Of a DNA stretch of 64,000 nucleotides, positions 44,873 to 55,140 are shown piece after piece. The position numbers and the translations under genes are program-made. The first letter of the stretch is position 1. The number at the start of each line of letters is the position of its first letter. A model generated the notes under the pieces. It had not been told where the DNA came from and did not search any database. It saw only the letters and a program-made list of their open reading frames with translations. The DNA is from Klebsormidium nitens (Eukaryota; Streptophyta; Klebsormidiophyceae; Klebsormidiales; Klebsormidiaceae): positions 116,227-180,226 of the forward strand of contig DF237024.1 of the NCBI GenBank assembly GCA_000708835.1, given 5' to 3'.

Positions 44873-47800
44873 TTAATCAACGAGATGTTGCTCCGAGAAA
44901 AAACCAGAAAATGCGAAGCGAAGTTTCATGGAGACGGAATTCCTTACGCTTGCTTTGTCTTCTACGGGCTTTTCAACCGCAACGGGCGCGTCCACTCGTG
45001 GCCGCTTTTGGGGGGGTTCGTCTGTGGCTGCGGTCGAGTCTTGGGCACCCCCCTGTTCCGGAGTGGACTGGCCGTTTTTCTGGCAGACACAATTAAGATC
45101 GATTCAGATTCTCACAGCCCAATGGATAACCAAGGTCACAACAATTCAATTCCCGAGAGATACGGAGGCAATGCAATCAGCTCTTAACCAAGAAAAGAGC
45201 TGATGCCAAGAACGGAAAGTGAGAATCACTCTCAAGCGTCAGATCTAGAGCACACCTAGGAAACGGACGGAATGAACGGAAGAAAGAAGAACTTGAACTC
45301 CCGGCCAACCTCGTAGGCCCTCTAAATAATAAACCAAGGGGAACCGTCGATCCACGTCGACAACAGAACACTGGACCGTCAATCTGGTGGGGATATAGGC
45401 GAGGGGGTCATGGTTAAATAGACAAGAGTCCATATTCTCCCTCCTTTCGTTCTGACATGCTCCGGTGGCGTCTTAAAGCTGTGGTGAAAAGTTGGCAAGC
45501 AATTTCGACGTCGAAAGATCCTTCCAGCAACAAAGATGAGCCGCTCCAGGCGCGGCTCTATCCAAAGTGGAACCCTGCGAAGAATTATTAGTGGTGACAC
45601 CAAAGAACGCAAGTCGAAAAAGCTCTAACCGGCGGGAAGAAGTCGCGGGGTATCAGACGTCGAGCATGATTGAAACCGCTGGATGGATACCACAGATAGT
45701 CACACCCTTCAACAACCAGTAGAAGTTGCTCATGTCACCTTGAGGTCTGCCACGCCACGTACGCCGCTTTGATCCGCAGCACATTGGAAATCGGAAAAAG
45801 TCCATTCGAAGTCGCTGAGTCGGAAAAGGTGAACCTTTGGCTAACCAAGAAGAGTCGCTGACGCCAACTTAAGGCTTTTCTGCCCCTTCCTCAAGCGCCT
45901 CCTCAATCTGCTGCGAGTTCCAGGGCCGAAGATAAACCCTTCATCCACCAAACGAAGTCGATGACGTCATCTCGGCGGACTGCTGACGTCACCTTGTGGC
46001 TCTTCTGCCATGCCTCGTACGCCTCCTCGATCTGCTGCGAATCCCAGAGCGCGAGAAACAAAGCCTTAGACCACCAAAGAGAGTCGCTGACGTCACCTTG
46101 AGGCTCTTCTGCCACGCCTCGTACGCCTCCTCGATCTGCTGGCTGATCGGCTTGCCGTTGCTGAGCGGGGTCTTGACTCCCTCGGCGCTCAGCGAAGAGT
46201 ACTCGACGCGTAGGGGACCGCGGTGCATGATGTTGAGCCGCTTCCTGCCCGTCGGCTCCTCCGTCTCGTGGTCCAGGTCCACAAACTCAACCACGCCTGC
46301 ATACTATATTTCCGTTTAGTTCAGATAGTAAGTTCTCAGATTGGCAAAGCACTGTAATTTGTTTGTGGCACGGCTGGAATTTCTTGCTGGTCGGCTCCTC
46401 CGTCTCGTGGTCCAGGTCCACAAACTCAACTACGCCTGCGTGGAAGGACGTTGGATATTCAAGGTGGCTGTCGCTGCAAGAAGACACCGTTCACGATCCA
46501 GGAACTTCATTCACAGTTGACACGGTTGACGGCACGTAGGAAAGAGCACCATTCATCGAGGGTTTTCAACAGGAGGCACGCTGGTTGACAAAGACAACAG
46601 CGATGCTACTGTGAACGATCTCAATCATGTCCGCCAAATCGCTTGCAAAATGTGAAAACTTGTGGGCAGATCGGTAATGGACAGATTCTACAACTTAGGC
46701 CGGAAGGGTGACCATACAAACAGATATGGAATATTCGAAAGGTATACGTTGCGGCGTTTGTTGAGCCAGCACGCTCATTAATGATTGATATCACGCTACT
46801 GTATGTAGGAATCTATACAACGAACCTAATCGATTTCTGTGTTGTAACAGCCGCGCAACCGATTCAGGGAGAGAACGCTTGAAGGACGGGAGATGGACAG
46901 AACACCAGATATAAGATGCCAGATATGTATCGAAGCAAGTACTCTGGACTAGTGAAAGTTTTTTCATCCTCTTTGGACCTTGAAACTTCGCTTTCTCCAA
47001 CAGGTTTCAGGAACTTGTTCACGGACCCGTTCAGGAACCGGGCCTAAAAAGCTGAAACTTTCTCGCCCTCCGGTTGGCGTTCACCTGTCTCTTTGTCCGC
47101 TTTGATGCGCTCGACAAATTTGTGGGGGCCCCACCCCGGCAGCCGCTCGTCATCATGCACGACCATCTTGCGATACACCCAGCCGTCGGGAAGCTCCTCC
47201 CGCTTGAACTCAGAGATACGAAAATACTCGTAAAAGTGGTAAACCTGAAAAGTCATAATACTGGAGTTTTGGCCTTTTTGGAACTATGAGAGGGGCCCGC
47301 CACATTCTTCCGGACCCAGCCGTCAGAGAGCTCCTCGCGCTTGAACTCAGAGATACGAAAATACTCGTAAAAGTGGTAAACCTGAAAAAATAATAATACT
47401 GGTGTTTTGGCCTTTTTGGAGTTATCAGAGGGGCCCGCTACATTCTTCCGGACCCAGCCGTCGGGAAGCTCCTCGCCCTCGAACTCAGATATATGAAGTA
47501 CTCATAAAAGTGGTATACCTGCATGTGTAATATCGACGTTTTCAGGCTTTTGGTGTTCCAAGAGGGGCCCGCCAGATGCTTTTGGACCCAGCCGTTGGAA
47601 AGCTCTTTGCGCTTGGATTCAGCATTACGGAAGTACTCATCAAAGTGGTATACCTGCGACATAGAATACCGGAATCTAGGGCTTTTTGGAGTTCCAAGGA
47701 GGGGCCCCCGAATTTGTTTTGGACGAAGATATTGGGAAGCTCCTCACGCTTGAACTAAGACGGAAACAGTCATAAGAATGGTACACCTGCAACGCGGTAT

Positions 47801-48868
47801 CTTGTTATTCAGAGCTTTTGAGGATGTCCGAAGAGTTTCCAGGGCCTCGAACTCAGACGTTGCTTTCTGAGACCCAGCCCTTAGGAGGCCCCACATGGAC
47901 GTATTTACCGAAGCCAGGAGACTGCGGTGCACACACTCAGAATTCAGGGCTTGAGGGGTGCAGGTGCGAGACGCCCCATTTAGCAAAGTTAGCCGTACAA
48001 CAGCCTCTTGCAATTTGATTTAGGCAGCCTGACATTATGCGCCCAATAGTTACACATGCAACACAAACCTGTTGATTGCGCACTCCGCTGGCCTTTCAAG
48101 GTTCAGAGTAACTTGCAGCCAGAGGCAAAGACTCAGGTAACAGCATTCTAGGAGTTCAAGCTACTATTCTCTAACCTTTTTGGGATTGACAACTACCACA
48201 GTACCTTTTTTAGGCGTTTCTCTATCCTTGTGACCTGCTGAGTTGGGTCCTAAATCCAGTACTTTCTAAATACAGGGCACCGTGCTGTGTAACAAATCTG
48301 GGCATCTTCTGTGTACTTCCAATACCGAAGGGTGGCAGAGAAAGGCTTGACAAAAGTGGAGGAAGACGTACCTGAGAGAATCAGTGGAGACTAGACCTTT
48401 GAATGAATCTATGCAAGATATTCTGCCTTTGTTGTGGGTCTCATTACAATTCATACCAATCATACTCAGCATGTCCAAAACAGTTGACTTTTCACAACAT
48501 CTACTTTGTCAAGCCTCGTGACCCCAGTGCAATAAGAAGAGCAACTTTCTATCCTGCAACAGCCCCATTGCACTTTGACAGGATCGTGCAGCTTGCGATT
48601 GGAGAGCCCTGAAGTGTTAGATAGACAAGCATTCCTTGGCCTTTAGAAAGTTTCGAAAACCAGGCCCAACTTCGAGGGCTTAACATAAATCAAACTTCGG
48701 ACTTCATACCACCGCCGCGCTTTGCACAGGACACGGCACTGAGCCGCTCACCTTGTTAACCAAGGCTTTCCACAGAAACTCCTCAGGTATGTCGATGCTT
48801 TCAGACAGAGTGCAAGTGCCCCTCCCGTCTGGAGCTGGGGCTCCCGTCACCACTTTCACGTTTGCCAT
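44873..48868 (-). CDS. Small protein, possibly Bet v1/SRPBCC-like, with basic C-terminal tail (4 exons; 3' end uncertain)
   Basis: Exons (minus): 48868-48752, 47244-47085, 46296-46097, 45079-44873. The first three are well supported by phase (117, 160 and 200 nt). Exon 4 is GC-rich and open from 45079. It either runs to the TAA at 44873-44875 (227 residues in all) or splices at the donor following 44948, after 203 codons, to an exon I did not find. The first 160 residues (SESIDIPEEFLWKALVNKV, ELPDGWVYRKMVVHDD, HKFVERIKADKETGVVEFVD, LNIMHRGPLRVEY) recall the alternating strand pattern and N-terminal helix of Bet v1/SRPBCC-type lipid-binding folds, but this is a weak guess. Exon 4 adds a Pro/Glu/Lys-rich tail with a nuclear-localisation-like PQKRPRVD. 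Exons 2 and 3 are flanked by multiple decayed copies of their own edges. Confidence 0.6.
45739..46150 (-). repeat. Four tandem copies of the donor edge of exon 3
   Basis: The last codons of exon 3 (QQIEEAYEAWQKSLK) plus the donor and adjoining intron recur downstream on the minus strand. Boundaries are at 46097 (functional), 45993, 45869 and 45739. The first ghost reads QQIEEAYEAWQKSHK, the second QQIEEALEEGAEKP then stop, and the third is more eroded. The intron portions share gtgacgtcagcga-type sequence. Erosion increases with distance from the working exon. Confidence 0.9.
46389..46435 (-). repeat. Copy of the acceptor edge of exon 3
   Basis: About 47 bp repeat the first codons of exon 3 (GVVEFVDLDHETEEPT) and the acceptor ctgcag-like context. 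The copy lies about 140 bp upstream of the real exon on the minus strand and is nearly identical over the coding part, suggesting recent origin. Confidence 0.88.
47150..47800 (-). repeat. Five-unit array of the exon-2 acceptor edge
   Basis: Units of about 110-140 bp repeat the acceptor plus about 28 codons of exon 2, together with an intron spacer containing ggcctttttgga and gaggggcccgcc. The coding starts are at 47244 (real exon), about 47382, 47516, 47652 and 47786. The ghosts read VYHFYEYFRISEFKREEL, then forms such as VYHFDEYFRNAESKRKEL. The most distant unit has lost the frame. Traces of a sixth unit may lie at 47840-47880. Confidence 0.92.
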
Positions 48869-49993
48869 GTTCAAGCAGAAGAGCTCAGAACTTGTAGACC
48901 ATACAGCCTATTCCAATTACCAATCCCCTCTTTTCAGTTTTATCTGGAGTTGACTATGTTCTCCCAGAAATCCAACGAGCAATCTAGACCAAAATTTTCA
49001 TTGATGTTAGGATGTTGCTCCGGAAAGGCTACGATACTAGGTACTCTCTTGATACAAACTTGATGCAGATGAGTGACTTCTGGTTAACAAGGCAGACTTG
49101 GGACTGCACACAGAGCTACAATAAGCTATCTCAATCAATGATCACGCGTTGAGGGTGTGCCATAAGCAGCAGGAGGCCTACTCGCTTCAGGAGATTGCTG
49201 TCAACGACAATCAGACCGGCCTCAACCTAAGGGCCGATCTGCTGCATTCTGCTGCATTCACCAGACGATGCACGGCAGACTGACCCCCGCAGACACGTCT
49301 ACACCCACAGCATTGGTCCTTGGCAGGGCCCCTTTAGAGGAGCATTCACAAAACCTTTTCACAAGTGCTTTTCTAGCTGAAAGCGTCTGTGTGTCGCCTT
49401 AGGAAACTGTACAATGGTTTGTCTGGTGTCAACAGTGTTCCGCCCAGGTTCCGCCTCAGTTGCTCCATGGAGTCTGGATTGCATGATGTCAACATTCTCA
49501 CATGCATGACGTCCGAAAATGGGAAATCGTGACGTGCCATTGCTCCACCCTGTGACGCATTCTCGGTCAGCACTAACAGATGTTATGTATTAACGAGACA
49601 ATATGGCTTCACACGAGCTGGAGAAGCGGCAGACGCGGTTGCCGACGGCAGGGACAGAAGGAGCTGTTCAGTCTACGTGCAGTCGAACCCTGGTCGTACC
49701 GGTTCATGGAACCTGTCGTCGACGGTGTCGGAAGACAGACGCTTGGTTAATCCAGGTTAGCATTTCAAAACTCACCCGAAGTTTTGATTAACCCAACCTT
49801 GGATGCTATCATTGTCAATCTCTTCTGCTGGCCAAGAATGTCGGTCATCTTCACCATGATGTTTCGATTTGAATTGGCGCTTGCATAAAAAGACACAAGT
49901 GCAGGGGCGCGCTTGCCGCTCATGGAAATGATGCTCACATGAGAGACACAAAGGTCCGCTGAAAACACCAGAGTCTCGAAGGAGTTGGCCGGA
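48869..49993. other. Divergent intergenic region
   Basis: This separates the start of the minus-strand gene (48868) from CMC4 (49994). No exon was recognised. It should contain both promoters. Confidence 0.6.
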
Positions 49994-50816
49994 ATGTGGT
50001 GGCCGTGGAAACGGGAGGAAGACCCTGAACTGACAGGGCAGCCATGCCATGCACAGGCCTGCGCCATCCAGAAGTGCCTGAGCAAGAACAACTTTGACTC
50101 GCACAAGTGAGCTCGCGTGCAAGGGGCTGTTTCGTTCTTCTGCGTCTCGGCTGGCACCCTGTCAAATCATACCAATGATGGTGGTAGACTGTTTGAAGTT
50201 TGAGTAAGTTGATTAGGCAGAGAAGTGTCGCAGCATTGCTTTGAGTTACATGAATTGCAGACAGGTGTTCGGTCTTTGATGTTTGGAGGTTTTAATATGT
50301 CCTCCTGCTCCTTCTTGTTCGCTCTGTTATAAGAGGATCTGAACTTGCGCGGTGCTAAGCTTAAATGTGACCCTGAGATGCTTGTTTAGCCAGAGTTGCC
50401 GCAGGGATCATACATGCTTGGCAGTCTTTTAGAAGTCATGTTGGTCCGCCTTCAAAATCGTTTCACATCCATACACAAGAAGGCAGGAATGTCGGAGTTG
50501 CGGTGGCCTGACGGGTGGCCAGTCTCGAAACTATATTGTAATCAATGGTCTTCCTGAGGGGCATTGCAAAACAATATTTCGGAGTGCCATTGATTTCAGG
50601 TTTTCTCGAAGCAAGCATGCCCGGGCTCCGCAACCCCAAAAGTGGATCCATCTTTTGTTGCCTTAGCTCATAACCGGTTTTAATGACTCATGTTTCAGGT
50701 GCATCGATACCATCCAAAAACTGCTCGCCTGCTGCCAGGAGCATCAAAACAAGCCCAAGCACTGCGCAGAGATGTCCGGGCTTCTAAAGGAAGCAGAAGC
50801 GAAGACAGTGAAGTAG
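49994..50816 (+). CDS. CMC4: CMC4-like twin CX9C protein of the mitochondrial intermembrane space (76 aa)
   Basis: Twin CX9C proteins are imported through the MIA40 pathway and form two disulfide-linked helices; many serve respiratory-complex assembly. Two exons, 49994-50106 and 50699-50816, join in phase 2 to give 76 codons plus stop. The protein reads MWWPWKREEDPELTGQ, then PCHAQACAIQKCL, where C-HAQACAIQK-C is the first CX9C. It continues with C-IDTIQKLLA-C-C as the second CX9C and ends in HCAEMSGLLKEAEAKTVK. The extra cysteine inside the first motif (QAC) and the CC doublet match the pattern I know from yeast and human CMC4 (p8-MTCP1). The stop lies only 71 bp before the CIA30 start on the same strand. 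The intron falls between the two helices. Confidence 0.88.
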
Positions 50817-50887
50817 ACAGGGAACAGGACCGGCACACAAGGTTCACAGACTCCTAGCCATTGGGTCAGCGGAATTGCGCGGGAGCT

Positions 50888-53607
50888 ATGCTCAGGCGAC
50901 TGGTTGCTCGGTCGGTCCAGAACGTGCGCACAGGTCAGTCCACAAACCAACTTTGGGAAGCCTAGGTACCTTGAGGACTGATTCTTTTATCCTCATTGAT
51001 AGAGTACTCATCTAAAGCTCAAGTGTGTTGTTGTTTTCAAGATGAGAACGTGGAAGAGCAATGGCTTGAGCGAGAGCGATTTGATACAGATCTTGCAGTG
51101 CAGCTTGATGAAGACATCACTTCTAGCTCGTATTATCCATGAGCTGCATTTAGCATCCCCATTTATGCGACAGTGAAAATGATTGGAAGAGGGAATGTGG
51201 AAGGGAAACCGGGGAGCTCTGATTCACCCGTGTTTCAGGTTCGAAATGGAGGGCGCTGATTGGTCCTGAGCAATCACCCCATCTATAATTGCGGACTGCA
51301 ATAGCGACACCCGACGTTTGGGATGCTCACTGGGGTTTCATCTTTTGTAGCTCTAGCATGGAACTTGGACGTCCCTGCGGAGGCGACGCTGTTCCAATTC
51401 AAGACGCAGGCTGACATTGACAGGTGGACGACATACAACGACCAGGAGCTGGGGGGTGAGTTTGTCTCTCAGCGCCTATGAAGGTTTTCTGAACATTGTG
51501 AATCCCTACTTCTGCGAGTGTCTCTCAAAATGGTTTCTGGCAAAGGAATCTACTAGCCCATGGCTGGACCACCTTCTCGCAGGAAGCTTACAGCCCTCCT
51601 CTCCTGCGAAGCTTTCTCGTCTAGTTGCAGTGACTGACCTTGCTCCTTCTTGCTCCCTTTGAATGTGGACGCGCAGTGTCACCTTTGCTTGTATTGCTTC
51701 AAATGAACAGAGCCATCCAAAGTAGCTTCAGATGATCAATAAAGTGCAGAATCTTTACTTTATTTGCGTGCCAGTCGAGGTCGTGTGATTCTCAGGCTGC
51801 TGCTCAAGAATGTATCTTCCTGCAGGGCTGTCGACGTCTTCTTGGGGCCTGGACAAAGATGGAACAAGCGCAGGTGGGCCATCAGCGTTCGTAGCCTTTA
51901 AACGTGGTCTACTTGACACGAAAATGGCGATCTCCATTCCTAGATGCCTTGAAGTGCGCAACGCTTGAAGTACGGAATCTTCGCATGTGCTTTCATCGAG
52001 AAGCCCGTCGTTCAAGCCATTCAAACTGCGTTTTGAAGAATCTGTCCAGCTCACCATTAGCGACTCCATTGAGAAAAGACATGAGCCAGCCCACCGCCCT
52101 ATAAAGACTAGCTGTTTTTACAGAACAGATTTCTTTTGCTTTCCAGTGTTTGAAGGCGAGCTGTCGACCGAGGTCTCGGAGGCCAATTCACACCGGATGA
52201 AGCGAAGCGGCTTCAGCGGCATCCGCACCGCGCAGGACATGCCCCCGCTCGATCTGGAAGCGTTTGACACGCTCGCATTCCGGTTGCGGGGAGATGGGCG
52301 CTCCTACATCTCGAACGTAAGTTTACTCTCAGGGTTTTTAAGGAGATTCTACCACTTCATAGAGGGCGTCATCAGATCCAGTACCCCCTTTTTTGTCGCT
52401 GCGCTTACCCCCTTTTTGGTCGCTGCGCTTTCTATTCTGCAATTTTAGGATTTGATCTTGCTGAAACCTTTGTCTAGGAGGCAACGCGGTGGCCTAAGGG
52501 CACACTTTCTCCCGTTGCCGTATGGCGCTCATCTGTTTACGCCCTCTGTGAAGCGAGCGTCTACGCATGAACGGCGCTTTGACATGAATCCTCAGTCTGG
52601 GTCACGTACGGCGTTTTGATTCGTCATATGCATCTGGAACATGGACGGCACTCTGACTTTGCGGAAGATTTGAATCTTAAACGGCGCTTGGATATGTGTC
52701 ATGGATCTGGAATGCGAACGGCGCTTCTGTGTTGCCTGCAGCTCCGAACAGACAACTGGGTCGTGCCCTATGCTCGAGACCACAACGTCTGGCAGGCGTT
52801 CCTCGCCACCTCCAAGGGCGAGTGGACCACCGTTAAAGTGAGTGCATTGGATATAGTTAGTTATTCTTGCAATGATCACGCTCGAAAAGAGTGCCCTCGC
52901 ATCTATCAACCGCAAAGTAGAAAAGGGTTAAGGTGAACGCTCCCACTCTTGACCCGTAAAGAAGAACGGGGGATTGGACTGCGCCTGCCTCATTGGTGAG
53001 AAACGGCGTACGCGTTGGTGCGGTTGGACGTCACTGCCATTGTGCTGAGGTCTTTTTAAATCGCAATCTTTCTCGTTGGGCCAGAGCAGGACCTGTTTCT
53101 GCCCACTGAATCTTCTGGATATGCTGCTTTTTGCGGGGAGACGGCACAATTGTATAGTGCATCAAAAACAACCATCTTTTCACCCCACCCGGTCAGATGG
53201 CACTCATATAAGTTATGGTCTAGCGACTTCGGGTTCCAAGCGGCGTGAAAGCAGCAAGCGGCAAGCTTTTCATCTTCTGGTAACCAGCAGAAGCCATGTG
53301 AAGTAATGATCAATATTCTGGGTTGGAGCTCATCCTGCATAAAGCTAATGCCCATTTTAACCTGCTTATTGAGGTTTATGACGCTCCGTTAACCTCTTAC
53401 CTGGTTCTCGTGCAGGTGCCGTTACAGAGTTATTTGCCCACATGGCAAGGCCGCACGATTGACGCGCAACTAGAGATGGGGACGTCGAAAGTGACTCAGT
53501 TGGGTCTTGCGCTAGCAGCTCAAGAAAGCGGGGAGGGGGGACACGGAGCTGGGCCGTACCGACTAGAGATTGAGTGGATAAAGGGTCTGCGAGAACATGT
53601 TTCATAA
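50888..53607 (+). CDS. CIA30: CIA30 / NDUFAF1, complex I assembly factor (6 exons, 218 aa)
   Basis: CIA30 is a mitochondrial matrix assembly factor for the membrane arm of complex I. Exons: 50888-50933, 51351-51455, 51826-51873, 52147-52316, 52742-52837, 53416-53607, total 657 nt with consistent phases. The first exon (MLRRLVARSVQNVRT) is a typical Arg-rich presequence. The conserved domain shows FQFKTQADIDRWTTYNDQEL then GG, a 48-nt exon with LSTSSWGLDKDGTSA, then VFEGELSTEVSE, KRSGFSGIRT, LEAFDTLAFRLRGDGRSY, DNWVVPYARDHNVWQAF, VPLQSYLPTWQGRTID and the C-terminal strand GPYRLEIEWIKGL. Only the domain and presequence are present, as in compact plant CIA30 proteins. The tiny exon 3 is required to complete the family alignment. 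The intron after exon 4 contains a 24-bp tandem repeat. Confidence 0.93.
52383..52430. repeat. 24-bp direct tandem repeat in CIA30 intron 4
   Basis: Two adjacent 24-bp copies (52383-52406 and 52407-52430) end in gtcgctgcgctt and differ at one base within the T run. No function is apparent. Confidence 0.9.
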
Positions 53608-55140
53608 ACCTGCGGGATGCGAGTTGCTCGCAACACGTGCCGTTTCAATTCTGGCCTTCGATATGTGCACTGCGTCAATGTGGTCGTCTACTATTGCTGC
53701 TTGCTTCACTCCGACCACCATTTCTATAGGAGTACGTGGGTTGGAATCGGAGGTCGGAATGTTGGCTGTGCAATCAGCCAGCTAGCTAGCCTGACGCATT
53801 GTTTAGAGGCCCGCGAAGATCGCTGCCAGGATGTGAGCGAACTATTTGAAAAGTCGTGCCTACTATCGAACCCGAGTCGAAGAGCCGTGCAGGACTCAGT
53901 TTTTCCAGAAGAACAGCCTACAATTTTAACCCGCTAGCTTGCTGCTTGCCATGCAGTGCATGGCACAGGCATACATAGGCATCTCAGATATGACCGTCGC
54001 TGGTGGCCCTCATGAGCATGGTCGATCGTCCATCGGAGGTCTGCTGCCGTGTGAGATTGCCATGGCACGCGTACTGCATCGCGCAATTGTATTGTGATGG
54101 CAATGATCGTGCACTGAGCTGCCCGCACCGAGCGACCAAATGCAACGCGAGGCGAGGCACATGGCGCAGCCGTGATGCTCTTTGACCGGCAAAATAATTG
54201 ACAGTCCGGGTGCCACGCGGTGGATACATGGTCCTCACTGCTTCTGGAGTCCGACCTGAAGCGTTTGCTTTTTTGATGGCCACCTTCCGGGCCCTTAGGA
54301 CGTCGACTCAACCGTGCACAAAGCACACCACATGTGGTCGTATGCATGTGTGGAAAACGGCAAGCCTGCCAGTCAGTGAGCTCCGATGATCGTATAGGGT
54401 GAGTTGCCGGGTGCTGATCAAACCAGCCTACTCAGTGGCTCGCATTACCATGAGGCTAGCTACGTATTCTAGCCTTTTTCCGCGCAAGAGCAATGATCCA
54501 GCCGCGCGGACTACAACGATCGGCTAAACTGGTGCATGATGAATGAGGGCGCGGCTTCGATCAGGCGTTCCAACTTCTTCCATTGTCGGCAATGCATGCA
54601 TGCACGGTTACAGGAAACTCGACGTCTGTGCTGCAACATATCATCCATGAAACATCGTAACGTCCAAAGTGACGAGATTATGGTCATCGGATATATCTCC
54701 TCGGTTCATGCAGGTTCTTTGATTTCGACTAGGCTGCCAAGGGTTCTGAAGGCACGAGGCTTTAGTGCGCTCTCGAGCTGCTACGGTTACAGGAAAGGTC
54801 TGAGGGCGCCATGGTCTTATCTCTTGCCGTGCGCGAAGAGTCGCGTGCGCCATACTGCACTGGGGCGTCTCGCAGCTCGTCATCTTCGAGGACTACTACT
54901 TCTTCGAAGCGATAGGGAAAATAAGGAAGAAGCCAATGATTTTCGAGTGTACGCGTTCTGAAGGTCTTTTGTATTCAGGAGTTTTGTCTCCGACCAGAGT
55001 ACTAGGTTCCTACTGACAGATTCACTCCGCAAAGCACGCGCGCTCAGAACAAGTGCTGTATGTTGTAAGGCACCCAAAAACAAACGCTTCGGGGAGGCAA
55101 AACCTGGCGCTCTGGCTTGCTTTCATAACTGGAGCCCGCG
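53608..55140. other. Intergenic between CIA30 and CMC4 paralog
   Basis: No exon was recognised. A 9-bp inverted repeat with a single-base spacer (tgccatgca/tgcatggca) occurs near 53947-53965. Base composition is patchy but without a clear element. Confidence 0.55.

Noticed and set aside
47085-47800. Regularly spaced repeats considered as a CRISPR array
   Set aside because: Units are long (110-140 bp), have no unique spacers, carry exon coding sequence and lie in a eukaryotic intron.
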